Assembly: GCF_025486315.1 (NCBI RefSeq) | Contig: NZ_JAOOPY010000010.1 | Coordinates: 1-64,000 of the forward strand | Source of the DNA: Variovorax sp. N23 | GTDB lineage: Bacteria > Pseudomonadota > Gammaproteobacteria > Burkholderiales > Burkholderiaceae_C | DNA: 64,000 nt | Direction of reading: 5' to 3' | Shown here: positions 17,801 through 27,950 of the stretch, in pieces | Layout: every line of letters begins with the position of its first letter | Position numbering within the stretch: the first letter of the stretch is position 1 | Translations under genes and position numbers: made by a program | Notes under the pieces: model-generated | Databases searched by the model: none | Told to the model about the DNA's origin: nothing | The model's input: only the letters and a program-made list of their open reading frames with translations

Positions 17801-20052
17801 GCACCGACCTCGGCGGCGATCCGAGCTTCGACACGCTGGTGCAGCGCGTGCGCGCCACCGCGGTCGAAGCCTATGCCCACCAGGAAGCGCCCTTCGACGA
17901 ACTGGTCGAGTCGCTCGGCCATGACCGCGCGGCGCACCCCGAAGGGCTGGTGCGCGTGCTCTTCAACGTGCTGAACGCACCGCTCGGCCGGCTCGACCAT
18001 GCCGGCCTGGAGGTGGAGGAATTCCCGTTCGACCGTGCCACCGCGCAGTTCGACCTGTCGGTGCACATCGACACCGAGTTCACCCACCGCGTGCACTTCG
18101 AGTACTCCACCGACCTGTATGCGCCTGGCACGGTCGAGCGCATGCTCGAGAACTACCTCGCGCTGATCGAGCGGCTGCTCGCCACGCCCTCGCTGCCGCT
18201 GTCGCAGGTGCCGACCGTCGCGCCGTCGCAGCAGGCCTTCCTGCGCGACGGCTGGAACGCCACGCGGCGCCCGTTGCCCGCGGCGCAGACGGTGCACCGC
18301 TACCTGCTCGGCGCGCGCCCGGTGGGCGACGATGCCGTGGCGCTGGTCGACGCGCAGGGCGCCACCCTGTCGTTCGGCGAACTCGAAGCCCGCGCCAACG
18401 CACTCGCACGCACGCTGCGCGCCCGCGGCATCGGCCGGGGCCAGCGCGTGGGCCTGGGCGTCGCACGCGATGCCGGCCTGCTGGTGGCGCTGCTGGGCGT
18501 GCTCAAGTCGGGCGCGGCCTACGTGCCGCTCGACCCGGGCTTTCCGGAAGAGCGCCTGCGCTTCATGGCCGAAGACGCCGGCCTGTCGGCGCTCGTCACG
18601 CGCGGCGTGCCGGCGGGCTGGCTCGCCGCGGCCGGCGTGCCGGTGCTGGCGCTCGACATGGACGGGCCCGTCGCGCCGGGGCAGGGCGAAGCGCTCGCGC
18701 CCGATGCGTCGCAGGACGCCGGCCCGCTCGACGCGGCCTACATGATCTACACCTCCGGCTCCACCGGCCTTCCCAAGGGCGTGGCGGTGCCGCACCGGGC
18801 GGTGGTCAACTTCCTCGCCAGCATGGCGCACACGCCGGGGCTGGCCGCGGACGATCGGCTGGTGGCGGTCACCACGCTGTCCTTCGACATCGCCGTGCTC
18901 GAACTGCTGCTGCCGCTGGCCGTCGGCGCACGCGTCGTGCTGGCCGATGCCGCGCAGGTGCACGACCCGCACGCGCTGCGCGACCTGATCGCACGCGAGC
19001 GCGCCACCGTCATGCAGGCCACGCCGACGCTCTGGCGCATGCTGCTCGACGCCGGCTGGCAGCGGCCCGACGGGGTGCCGCATTTCAAGGCGCTGATCGG
19101 CGGCGAGGCGCTGCCGGCCGCGCTGGCCGAGCGGCTGCTCGAGCGCGGCGTCGAGCTCTGGAACATGTACGGGCCGACCGAGACCACCGTGTGGTCGAGC
19201 GTGTGGCGCGTCAGCGCGCCGCGCGACGGCATCTCCATCGGCCGGCCCATCGACAACACCGACATCCAGGTGCGCGACGCCGACGGCCAGCTGTGCCCGA
19301 TCGGCGTGCCCGGCGAGCTGTGCATCGGCGGGGTCGGTGTCACGCTGGGTTACCACCAGCGCGACGAACTCACCGCCGACCGCTTTCCGCCCGACCTCGA
19401 CAGCGACGAGCCCGGCGCGCGCTTCTACCGCACCGGCGACCTGGGCCGCTGGCGGCACGACGGCTGGCTGGAGCACCTGGGCCGGCTCGACCGACAGGTG
19501 AAGCTGCGCGGCCTGCGCATCGAGCTGGGCGAGATCGAGGCCGCGCTGCGCGACCACCCGTCGGTGGCCGAAGCCGTTGTCGCGACGCACGCGCAGAGCG
19601 AGGACGACGTGCGGCTGGTGGCCTACGTCGTTCCGCGCGGCGAAGCGCCCGACACGTCATTGCTGCGCGACCACCTGCGCACGCGTCTGCCCGAGTACAT
19701 GCTGCCGCAGCACGTCGTGGTGCTGGACGCGCTGCCGCTGCTGCCCAACGGCAAGATCGACCGCAACGCCCTGCCGGCGCCGCATGTGGAGGTGCGCGCG
19801 GCCACCCGCGTCAGCCGTGTGGCACCCAGCACGTCGGCCGAGCGCGCCATCGCCGAGGTCTGGTGCGAACTGCTGGGCATCCACACGGTCGACCTGCGCG
19901 ACAACTTCTTCGACCTGGGCGGCCATTCGCTGCTCGCGATGCGCGCCGTGATGGCCATCCGCGAGCGCTTCGGCTGGGAGATCCAGCCGCCGCGCTTCGT
20001 CTACGAGACGCTCGGGCAGCTGGCCCGCGAAGAGAACCTCAGCGCTTCGTGA
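14830..20052 (+). CDS. Single-gene lipopeptide synthetase: FAAL-ACP-C-A(Gly)-PCP
   Basis: 1740 residues, five domains. Residues 1-577: fatty acyl-AMP ligase, with [29 protein letters not shown] and [13 protein letters not shown]. About 590-675: acyl carrier, Ser near 636 in [12 protein letters not shown]. About 690-1130: condensation domain, [14 protein letters not shown] and active site HHAIADNWS near 828 (the usual HHxxxDG has Asn for Gly). About 1150-1640: adenylation domain with [29 protein letters not shown] and LLPNGKIDR. By-eye specificity residues are D-I-L-Q-L-G-M-V-W-K, nearly the known glycine code DILQLGLIWK. About 1670-1740: peptidyl carrier, Ser near 1700 in [13 protein letters not shown]. 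There is no thioesterase, reductase or epimerase domain, and no phosphopantetheinyl transferase in this window. Predicted to load a fatty acid and join it to one amino acid, giving an N-acyl-glycyl thioester; release is unexplained. Start 14830 chosen at [13 protein letters not shown] with GGAG about 11 bases upstream. Confidence 0.92.
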   Translation: MNHDAGLVSLNSLTAVFESRCAEHPDRLAYIFLKDDLSPGEQLSYGDLSIDSHRLAARLAAFARPGDRVLLALPPGLDFVRAFWACMLSGCVAVPVPAPDPVRLLRSAPRLRGILEDTGASLVWTAADLLDSARQTLEPSLFTAARWISTAELEAAEPAVPAQLPFVGADALAYLQYTSGSTLAPRGVRISHAQALANVQALNAAGRVDAQTRMLTWLPHFHDYGLVCGLLVPFYAGATGWLMSPLTFLRRPLRWLEAVGALRITHTGAPMSAYVACLRALADAPLASDLSSLVSLSCGAEPLRADAVERVLEVFGAAGLRPEAFMPAYGMAETVLGVTLSATDRPPRLLALDAQALRQDRVVPARSDGTGAVRIVGCGQPLAHTTLRIVDPATGAVAAADAVGEIWVQSPSVGHGYWRQPELTEAGFGARLADVDGPFLRTGDLGFMADGELFVTGRLKDLVIVHGGNHYPQDIEWTAEHAHPALRPGYGAAFSVDTPDGEALVLALETERRTRDDDALAAAAAVRRAVGEAHGLPVEAVVLVRSGSLPRSSSGKIQRRAIRQRYLDGALDIQAAVTREALPPSVDEAADGAAAPSMHEMPRDAAEQTIWDIWREVLDTTAFGVHENFFELGGTSLLMTQVASRVSQQLGLDLPLGALFDHTSVAALADHVTRLLAERGGVAPAVPAAIARVPRGVPLPVSLSQRRMWIIQQFDPASTAYNVAVSLRIRGALDVALLQRAFDHMAERHESLRTRLVLDGAEPMQVIEPSAPAPIEQIDLADRPDRLAQARTLLAERLDTPFALDRAPLHRATVLRLGANDQVLLWVMHHAIADNWSFAVLMREALAAYAAWQAGREPELDPIPVAYADYAAWQRSPSSVAQRRPQMDYWRWRLAHLTPLDLPTDFPRPLRPSFRGARVSATLPVGLRAALRAYGARASVTPFVVLLAAFKLMLTRQARSTDIAVGTPVANRHRFAAEHLVGTLVNTLVMRTDLGGDPSFDTLVQRVRATAVEAYAHQEAPFDELVESLGHDRAAHPEGLVRVLFNVLNAPLGRLDHAGLEVEEFPFDRATAQFDLSVHIDTEFTHRVHFEYSTDLYAPGTVERMLENYLALIERLLATPSLPLSQVPTVAPSQQAFLRDGWNATRRPLPAAQTVHRYLLGARPVGDDAVALVDAQGATLSFGELEARANALARTLRARGIGRGQRVGLGVARDAGLLVALLGVLKSGAAYVPLDPGFPEERLRFMAEDAGLSALVTRGVPAGWLAAAGVPVLALDMDGPVAPGQGEALAPDASQDAGPLDAAYMIYTSGSTGLPKGVAVPHRAVVNFLASMAHTPGLAADDRLVAVTTLSFDIAVLELLLPLAVGARVVLADAAQVHDPHALRDLIARERATVMQATPTLWRMLLDAGWQRPDGVPHFKALIGGEALPAALAERLLERGVELWNMYGPTETTVWSSVWRVSAPRDGISIGRPIDNTDIQVRDADGQLCPIGVPGELCIGGVGVTLGYHQRDELTADRFPPDLDSDEPGARFYRTGDLGRWRHDGWLEHLGRLDRQVKLRGLRIELGEIEAALRDHPSVAEAVVATHAQSEDDVRLVAYVVPRGEAPDTSLLRDHLRTRLPEYMLPQHVVVLDALPLLPNGKIDRNALPAPHVEVRAATRVSRVAPSTSAERAIAEVWCELLGIHTVDLRDNFFDLGGHSLLAMRAVMAIRERFGWEIQPPRFVYETLGQLAREENLSAS

Positions 20053-20389
20053 AGCCGCCCAGCGCGGCTTCGATGAGCAGGCGCAGCAGCGAATAGATCA
20101 GCGAGCCGATCAGCGCGGCGACGAAGCCCCGCACGACGAAGCCGCCGAGCAGGCCCGATGCGGCCCAGAACATCAGCGCGTTGATGACGAAGAGGAAGAG
20201 GCCGAAGGTGACGATGGTGACCGGCAGCGTCAGCACCACCAGCACCGGCCGCACGATCATGTTGAGCAGGCCGATCACCGCGGCCGCGATCAGCGCCGAG
20301 GTGAAGCTGCTCACCTGCACGCCGCTGTAGAGGTAGGTGACGGCGAGCAGTGCCGCCGCGCTGAGGAGCCATCGTAGGAGGAGTTGCAT
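20039..20389 (-). CDS. Phage-holin-4-superfamily (PF04020-type) small membrane protein
   Basis: 116 residues, four hydrophobic segments. It starts MQLLLRWLLSAAALLAVTYL and contains the family signature GLLNMIVRPVLVVLTLPVTIVTFGLFLFVINALMF (positions about 42-76), then a last helix LIGSLIYSLLRLLIEA. Members are common small inner-membrane proteins annotated as phage holin family but are housekeeping genes of unknown role rather than lysis proteins. There is GGAGGAG ahead of the ATG. Its stop overlaps the 3' end of the convergent synthetase by 14 bases. Confidence 0.85.
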   Translation of the reverse strand: MQLLLRWLLSAAALLAVTYLYSGVQVSSFTSALIAAAVIGLLNMIVRPVLVVLTLPVTIVTFGLFLFVINALMFWAASGLLGGFVVRGFVAALIGSLIYSLLRLLIEAALGGFTKR

Positions 20390-20423
20390 GGCGGGCAGGA
20401 TAACCCGACCGGCCGCCAAAAAG

Positions 20424-20449
20424 AAACGGCCGCCCGAAGGCGGCCGTTT
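20424..20449 (-). terminator. Rho-independent terminator
   Basis: A perfect 11-bp stem (AAACGGCCGCC pairs with GGCGGCCGTTT) closes on a 4-base loop, followed on the minus strand by a T-rich run (TTTCTTTTT). It lies 23 bases beyond the stop of the minus-strand 154-residue gene and before the holin-like gene, so it ends the transcript from terC and that gene. Confidence 0.85.
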
Positions 20450-20472
20450 CGGCAGGAGCGATGGGTCGAGGC

Positions 20473-20937
20473 TTATTCGGCCAGCTCGTTCGCCAGCACC
20501 AGCAGCGCGCCCAGGCCCATCGTCGCGCCGGGCAGTGCCCAGCCGCTGTGGCCGGCCGGCTTCTGGTCGGGCGACACGGGCTCCATGTCGACGCCGAGCT
20601 TCGGGCGGCGCGCATCGATGACGCGCGCGGCACCGTGCTCGTGCTTCAGGCGCTGCGTGAGATCGGTCAGCGAGCCCTGCGCCAGCACCGGCGTGATCGT
20701 GTCGCCCGAGCGCTGCAGCAGCGGCAGCATCTGGTCCTGCGTCTTCGCGAACCACTTGCCGCGCCAGTTCTCGCGGGCGCTGTGGCTGACCCACTTGCTG
20801 ATGCGGTGCGTCATGCGCGGGGCGCAGGCCACCAGCACCCAGTGCTTGGCGCCGGCGCTCACGGTGCCGGCCGGCGCCTTGGCGAGGAATTCGCGGGCGT
20901 AGGCCGCGTCGTCGACGTACAGGATGATCTTTTCCAC
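20473..20937 (-). CDS. Conserved hypothetical protein next to terC
   Basis: 154 residues, no signal peptide. The N-terminus (MEKIILYVDDAAYAREFLAK) and the central HWVLVACAPRMTHRISKWV suggest an alternating beta/alpha fold resembling a nucleotide- or USP-like domain, with SARENWRGKWFAKTQDQMLPLL after it. The C-terminal part is rich in Gly/Ala (GWALPGATMGLGALLVLANE), possibly one hydrophobic segment. I do not recognise a characterised family. It follows terC by 48 bases on the same strand and ends at a strong terminator, so it probably shares the riboswitch-controlled transcript. Confidence 0.7.
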   Translation of the reverse strand: MEKIILYVDDAAYAREFLAKAPAGTVSAGAKHWVLVACAPRMTHRISKWVSHSARENWRGKWFAKTQDQMLPLLQRSGDTITPVLAQGSLTDLTQRLKHEHGAARVIDARRPKLGVDMEPVSPDQKPAGHSGWALPGATMGLGALLVLANELAE

Positions 20938-20985
20938 GATGCGCTCCTTCAGGTAGTGAGAGTGGCAGAGACTTCGGTCGCGAGA

Positions 20986-21723
20986 TCAGACGGTGGCTGT
21001 ATCGTGCGCCCTCGGACGGCGCGAAGCAACCCACTTGCCGATGGCCAGCACCAGCAGGGCGCCGGCGATGCCGGCGGCGTACTTGACGGTGTCGGTCTGC
21101 GGAATCTTCGGCACCCAGGTCCAGGCGGCGGTGTTCGACACGGCCGGGTCGGAGATCAGCATCGTGCCGGCGATCCAGCCCAGCAGCATGCCGCCCAGCG
21201 TAATGATCAGCGGGAAGCGGTCCATCAGCTTGATGACCAGCTGGCTGCCCCACACGATGATCGGGATGCTCACCAGCAGACCGAAGATCACCAGCGGCAT
21301 CTGGTGGTCGCCGCCGGCACCCTGTGCGGCACCGGCAATGGCGATCACGTTGTCCACGCTCATCACCAGGTCGGCCACGATCACGGTCTTGACGGCGGCC
21401 CACAGCTTGTCGCTGCCGGCGATGTTGCCGTGCGCGTCGTCATGCTCGGGCGCCAGCAGCTTCACGCCGATCCACAGCAGCAGCAGTGCGCCGACGATCT
21501 TCAGGAACGGAATGGCCAGCAGCGTGAGCGCGAAGAAGATCAGGACGACGCGCAGGACGATGGCGCCGGCGGTTCCCCACAGGATGCCCTTGGTGCGTTG
21601 GGCGGGCGGCAGCTTGCGGCAGGCCAGCGCGATGACGACGGCGTTGTCGCCGCCCAGGAGAATGTCGATCATGATGATCTGACCGACCGCGACCCAGAAT
21701 TCCGGGGTCAAAAAAGCTTCCAT
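20986..21723 (-). CDS. TerC/Alx-family membrane transporter, probable manganese exporter
   Basis: 245 residues with about seven membrane helices. The two acidic TerC signatures are present: IDILLGGDNAVVIALA (about residues 19-35) and DLVMSVDNVIAIAGAA (about 120-135), whose paired Asp residues are thought to bind metal. A His/Asp-rich loop (APEHDDAHGN) lies between. TerC-family proteins such as Alx and YkoY export Mn(II) or help metallate exported proteins. The 5' leader contains a yybP-ykoY Mn(II) riboswitch and its promoter, which strongly favours manganese export here over tellurite resistance. No other ter genes are present. Confidence 0.9.
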   Translation of the reverse strand: MEAFLTPEFWVAVGQIIMIDILLGGDNAVVIALACRKLPPAQRTKGILWGTAGAIVLRVVLIFFALTLLAIPFLKIVGALLLLWIGVKLLAPEHDDAHGNIAGSDKLWAAVKTVIVADLVMSVDNVIAIAGAAQGAGGDHQMPLVIFGLLVSIPIIVWGSQLVIKLMDRFPLIITLGGMLLGWIAGTMLISDPAVSNTAAWTWVPKIPQTDTVKYAAGIAGALLVLAIGKWVASRRPRAHDTATV

Positions 21724-21811
21724 GGCGTCCTCTGTGCATTTCGATAAGGGCCGAGCGGATCGGATCGAAGCGACTGAATGAAAAGACCAGAGTCAACGGG
21801 CCGCGCAAACG

Positions 21812-21843
21812 CTTCGATCGAACCTGCCAGGTTCAAATCGAAG
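21812..21843 (-). promoter_or_regulatory. Possible riboswitch expression-platform hairpin
   Basis: CTTCGATCGAACC pairs imperfectly with GGTTCAAATCGAAG around the 5-base loop TGCCA (plus-strand reading). On the transcript its upstream arm includes the CTTCGAT that ends the aptamer, so folding of this hairpin and of the aptamer 3' side would compete. No U-run follows directly, so classical termination is unclear. Confidence 0.5.
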
Positions 21844-21960
21844 GTCTTGCTCGGCAACGCACATGGCGATGCCCGACAGGCCGGAAGTGTTGTGCTTCGT
21901 ATTGACGACCTGGCGATACCCGTGGCGTGGACCGCGGGCGGGAGCTACTCCCCTTCGTGC
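21838..21960 (-). ncRNA. yybP-ykoY manganese riboswitch
   Basis: On the minus strand the leader begins ACGAAGGGGAGTAGC, the conserved 5' motif of yybP-ykoY, continues with CCAGGTCGTCAATACGAAG, GGCCTGTCGGGCATCGCC, and closes with GTTGCCGAGCAAGACCTTC. These match the conserved blocks of the proteobacterial class that senses Mn(II). The aptamer ends about 115 bases before the terC start codon. Ligand binding normally turns on exporter expression. Boundaries are approximate; recognition is from the consensus, not from a covariance search. Confidence 0.85.
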
Positions 21961-21964
21961 GCGG

Positions 21965-21994
21965 ATTAGAGCATCCGGTGCGCGAGGCTGGCAA
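21965..21994 (-). promoter_or_regulatory. Sigma70-type promoter of the riboswitch-terC transcript
   Basis: On the minus strand TTGCCA (21994-21989) and TCTAAT (21970-21965) are separated by 18 bases; each differs from consensus at one base. Transcription would begin near 21958, immediately at the 5' edge of the riboswitch aptamer, which makes the pair more convincing than either box alone. Confidence 0.65.
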
Positions 21995-22141
21995 CCGGGC
22001 CTGCCAAGGGCTTGAGAAGAAGCGTCCTGAAAGCGGCGCAGCCAAAGGCGAGAATGCTCCTGAATGCATAGCGACGCATAACCTTGGAGGAGCCCGGGAC
22101 TTTGCCGCACTATGATGCCGCTCCGCAGTTTTTACCGACCC

Positions 22142-22594
22142 ATGGCCGCCATACACATCACCGACATCGAGGCCGCCATCAACCACTGGCGCGAGAAGGC
22201 GCCCTCGCCCGACGGCATCACGCTGGGGCCCGAATTGCGCGCGCTGGCGGAGGTCTACGCGCTCATGGTGTTCCACCACGAAGACGAGGTCGACGAGGTC
22301 GGCTTCCCCGCCAAGGCGTGGGCCGCGTGGATGGCCTGGTACGAGACCACCATCGACACGCCCTGCATCGCCATCTGCTCGACCAGCCAGGGCGACGACG
22401 AGTGCAAGGGATGTGGCCGCAGCTTCGACGAGGTGCAGCACTGGCCCGCCATGACGCCCGCCGAGAAGCGCCAGACCTGGCGCCGCATCACGATGGAAGA
22501 CCGCGCCTGGCGCTTCAACACCTACGCCGAGCGGGCGCGCGAGGCGCAGCCGCCCACACCGCCGGCCACCGGCGACGACAGCACGCCGGACTGA
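22142..22594 (+). CDS. Small protein fusing DUF3717 and DUF1289
   Basis: 150 residues from ATG 22142 (MAAIHITDIEAAINHWREK), the usual beginning of DUF3717; an upstream in-frame ATG at 22112 would add ten residues, and neither has a clear ribosome site. Residues 1-75 are the DUF3717 module. Residues about 78-125 form DUF1289, a short cysteine domain: PCIAICSTSQGDDECKGCG has four Cys (C-x3-C, C-x2-C), then SFDEVQHWPAMTPAEKRQTW. DUF1289 proteins are thought to bind metal or Fe-S but have no settled role. The tail is Pro/Thr-rich. It is divergent from the terC riboswitch transcript and six bases from the next gene. Confidence 0.82.
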   Translation: MAAIHITDIEAAINHWREKAPSPDGITLGPELRALAEVYALMVFHHEDEVDEVGFPAKAWAAWMAWYETTIDTPCIAICSTSQGDDECKGCGRSFDEVQHWPAMTPAEKRQTWRRITMEDRAWRFNTYAERAREAQPPTPPATGDDSTPD

Positions 22595-22600
22595 GGCCGG

Positions 22601-22906
22601 ATGCGCCGACTCGCCCAGGCCCCCAACCTCGCGATCGCCACGCTCTGGGTGCATGCGCTGCGCGAGGACGGCATCGCGGCCTCGGTGCAGCGTGAGTTTC
22701 TCGGTGCGGCCGCCGGCCAGCTGCCGCCGGACCAGTGCCTGCCCGAGATCTGGATCGAAGACGACGCGCAGTTCACGCAGGCGCAGGCCGCGCTGCGCGA
22801 ACTGCAGCACCGTCCGCAGCGCCGCTGGCATTGCCGCTGCGGCGAGCTGGTCGAGGGCGGCTTCGAGCAGTGCTGGCAGTGCGGCGCGATGATGCCCGCT
22901 GCCTGA
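22601..22906 (+). CDS. DUF2007-type protein with C-terminal zinc ribbon
   Basis: 101 residues. The N-terminal 70 residues (NLAIATLWVHALREDGIAAS, then LPEIWIEDDAQFTQAQAALREL) match DUF2007, a ferredoxin-like fold annotated as putative signal-transducing protein. The last 25 residues add CRC and CWQC pairs (HCRCGELVEGGFEQCWQCG), a likely zinc ribbon. It begins 6 bases after the DUF3717/DUF1289 gene, so the two are probably cotranscribed. Function unknown; protein or nucleic-acid binding by the ribbon is a guess. Confidence 0.78.
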   Translation: MRRLAQAPNLAIATLWVHALREDGIAASVQREFLGAAAGQLPPDQCLPEIWIEDDAQFTQAQAALRELQHRPQRRWHCRCGELVEGGFEQCWQCGAMMPAA

Positions 22907-22915
22907 GCCGTCGAC

Positions 22916-23475
22916 TTACTTGAGCCGTTGAAGCTCGATGTCGATGCTGTGCTTGCCGTCGCCCAGCATCAGCGCGTTTTCCTGGATCGTCGCCTGCAGC
23001 TGCATGCTGCGCTGCGCCAGGGCGGCGACCGCTTGCGAGGTCTCGCTCGGGATGCGCCACACCGCGAGGTTCTGCAGGCGCGTGAGCTTGGTCTCGATGC
23101 CTTTCCACCAGATGCCCGCGGCGTGGCTGAAGCAGTACAGCAGCACCTCGTCGGCCTTGCCGCAGGCCTTCTGAAGCGGCTTCTCTTCCGGCTGGCCGAC
23201 CTCGATCCAGACGCGCGTGCGGCCGGTGAAGTCGCGCAGCGACACGTCGGGGTCGTCCGGGTTCGACAACCCCGCGCCGAAGCCCAGCACGCCGTCGCCG
23301 CCGCACACGCTCTGCAGCTTGTAGGCGTTCAGCGCCAGCGCGATGAGCCGCACCATCATCCGCTCGTCGTTCTCGCTCGGATGCCGAGCCAGCGTGAGCG
23401 CGTGGTCGGCGTAGTAGTTGTGGTCGATGTCGGCGACCGCGAGGTTCGCCTTGAAGATGGTGGATTTGAGGGCCA

Positions 23476-23476
<1 letters not shown>
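22916..23476 (-). CDS. yaeQ: YaeQ family protein
   Basis: 186 residues starting MALKSTIFKANLAVADIDHN, the standard YaeQ beginning, followed by LTLARHPSENDERMMVRLIALAL and WIEVGQPEEKPLQKAC. YaeQ has a PD-(D/E)XK nuclease-like fold; in E. coli it was linked to suppression of rfaH haemolysin defects but has no proven biochemical role. The start overlaps the purB stop (TGATG), so it is translationally coupled downstream of purB. It is convergent with the DUF2007 gene. Confidence 0.93.
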
Positions 23477-25956
<2,480 letters not shown>

Positions 25957-25960
<4 letters not shown>

Positions 25961-27126
25961 ATCCCGATGTCCAGGCCGAACAGGTCGGCGGCCATGTCGC
26001 CCGCGGCGCTCGGGTCTTCCTCGACCGCCGTGCGGCTCAGTTCGTCGAGCGGGGTGCGCGTCTCCAGCGTGACCGCTTCGAGCTGGGCGCGCCGCGTGCC
26101 GATCACGGCAAAGGGCCAGTACAGGCCGAGCGTGAGGAAGATCAGCAGGTAGTTCTTCAACTGCAGGCCGAGGTAGGGGCCGAGCTTCAGGCGACTGTCG
26201 AAACGCAGCACCTCGTTGCCCGTGGTCGACCACAGCAGGTTCTGCAGCCGCACCTGCAGGTACGACTTGGGCAGGATGTTCAGAAGCAGCACGCTGGCCA
26301 GGCCGATCACCGCCATCAGGATGATGAGGGCGACACCCAGACCGCTGCCCTTGCGCCCGATCACGCCGATGGCGCCGAACAGGCCGAACACCAGCCCGGC
26401 CAGCACCACCGCCGCGATGAGCAGGCCGATCAGCTTGATGAAGACGCCGTAGACCACGCCCACGTCGGCCTCGAGCCGCGTCTGCAGCCCGCCGTAGGCA
26501 TAGTGCCCGTGCTGGTAGCGCCGCAGCTTCCAGAGGAAGAAGGGCAGGCCGACGACAAAGACCAGCATGCACAGGCCGATCAGCCCGGCGGCGGCGGCCG
26601 ACGGCGCGCCGGGCTTGCCGCCCTCGCCGCTGGCAACCGTGAGGCCGGCCACGGCGAAGGGCAGCAGCACCAGGGCGAGCGGCGGCAGCAGAGCGCCGTA
26701 GGCCCCGGCCGTGTCGCCGGTGAAGCGAAAGCGCAGCCCGCGCCAGCTGGTGTTCGCCAGCCGGAAGCGCATCGACGCCCGGAACAGCGCCGGCCAGAGC
26801 CCGATGAAGGCCAGGGCCGCGAGCAGCGCGGCCCAGCCGGAGAAATGGCTGCCGACCGAATAGACGATCAGGAAGGCCGCGGCGATCAGCGTGCCGCGCA
26901 GCATCTTCGCCGGCTCGCCATGGAAGCCGAGCGCGTCGCCGTCGACCCAGGTGTTGGCGTGGAAGTACCGCAGTTTCCGCACCTTGGCCCAGGGCAGGTA
27001 AAGCCCCAGGGTGACGACGATGAGCAGCAGGTTCACGATCCAGATACGGAAGTATTCGCTGCCGCTGGCGGTGAAACCGATCGGATGGCGTTCGGGGCGC
27101 TGCCCCGCGGGCGTGTCGATGTCCAT
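25957..27126 (-). CDS. YjgN/DUF898 family membrane protein
   Basis: 389 residues with multiple hydrophobic segments. Start at 27126 (MDIDTPAGQRPERHPIGFTA) with GGAGG upstream; the frame to 27231 is not supported. The repeated family pattern is seen twice: FRIWIVNLLLIVVTLGLYLPWAKVRKLRYFHANTWVDG (positions about 26-63) and LKNYLLIFLTLGLYWPFAVIGTRR (about 325). A Gly/Ala-rich central region carries the other helices. Function unknown; translationally coupled to an M48 protease by a GTGA overlap, which suggests a membrane-quality role. Confidence 0.88.
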
Positions 27127-27270
27127 GGTCCTGAGTCCTCCCTCGTTGGTGATGCGCCACGATTCTGCATGCCAGGGACGGCTGCGCATCGGGGCGTCCG
27201 GCGCCCGCCCGGGGTCGCACACTAGAATCAAAGCGCTAAAACGATGACACAGAGGGAAGAGAGAAGCCGA

Positions 27271-27882
27271 ATGAAACTGATTGGATCCAACGCCAGCCCG
27301 TACGTGCGCAAGGTCCGCGTCGTCATGGCCGAAAAGCGCCTCGACTATCAGTTCGTCCAGGAAGACGTCTGGGCGCCCGACACCACCATTGCCAGCTCGA
27401 ACCCGCTGGGCAAGGTGCCCTGCCTGGTGATGGAAGGCGGCGAGGCGATGTTCGACTCGCGCGTGATCGTCGAATACCTCGACACCCTGTCACCGGTGGG
27501 CAAGCTCATTCCGCAGCAGGGCCGCGAGCGCGCCGAGGTCAAGACCTGGGAAGCCCTGGCCGACGGCGTGATGGACGCCGGTGTGCTGTGCCGCCTCGAA
27601 GCCACCTGGGCCGGCCGCGCCGACGGCGAACGCAGCCAGGCCTGGATGGACCGCCAGCGCGCCAAGATGGCGGGCGGCATCGCCGCCATGGCCAAGGGCC
27701 TGGGCGACAAGCCCTTCTGCAGCGGCATCCACCTGAGCCTGTCGGACATCGCGGTCGGCTGCGCGCTCGGCTGGATCGAGTTCCGCTTCCCGGACATCGA
27801 CTGGCGCAGCCAGTACGGCAACCTGGCCAAGCTGCAGGACAAGCTGATGTTGCGCCCCAGCTTCGCCGACACCAAGCCTTGA
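27271..27882 (+). CDS. Glutathione S-transferase family protein
   Basis: 203 residues. The thioredoxin-fold N-terminal domain starts MKLIGSNASPYVRKVRVVM with the substrate-site Ser, then NPLGKVPCLVMEGG (the conserved cis-Pro) and DSRVIVEYLD (glutathione-binding Ser). The C-terminal helical domain carries LSLSDIAVGCALGW, the structural N-capping motif. Start chosen at 27271 rather than the upstream ATG 27244 because it begins the fold directly. Substrate unknown. Ends at a bidirectional terminator shared with the convergent oxidoreductase gene. Confidence 0.9.
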   Translation: MKLIGSNASPYVRKVRVVMAEKRLDYQFVQEDVWAPDTTIASSNPLGKVPCLVMEGGEAMFDSRVIVEYLDTLSPVGKLIPQQGRERAEVKTWEALADGVMDAGVLCRLEATWAGRADGERSQAWMDRQRAKMAGGIAAMAKGLGDKPFCSGIHLSLSDIAVGCALGWIEFRFPDIDWRSQYGNLAKLQDKLMLRPSFADTKP

Positions 27883-27909
27883 AGAAGCCGCCGCCGCAAG
27901 GCTGAAACG

Positions 27910-27935
27910 AAAAAAGCGCCGCGAGGCGCTTTTTT
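27910..27935. terminator. Bidirectional rho-independent terminator
   Basis: AAAAAAGCGCC and GGCGCTTTTTT form a perfect 11-bp stem with a GCGA loop between the convergent GST and oxidoreductase genes. The A and T tracts make it functional for transcripts from either side. Confidence 0.9.
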
Positions 27936-27950
27936 CATGGGCGAACGGGT

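Noticed and set aside
14641-19590. Very long minus-strand open frame opposite the synthetase
   Set aside because: Arg/Gly/His-rich translation without domains; a shadow caused by high GC and codon bias of the real plus-strand gene.
20039-20389. Phage lysis module or prophage edge
   Set aside because: Only a housekeeping holin-superfamily membrane protein is present; no integrase, capsid, endolysin or att-like repeat nearby.
20986-21723. Tellurite resistance operon
   Set aside because: No terA, terB, terD, terZ or terE genes; the manganese riboswitch gives a better explanation.
21822-21840. GGTTCAAATC resembles a tRNA T-loop
   Set aside because: No acceptor stem or anticodon arm is found around it; it belongs to the riboswitch hairpin region.
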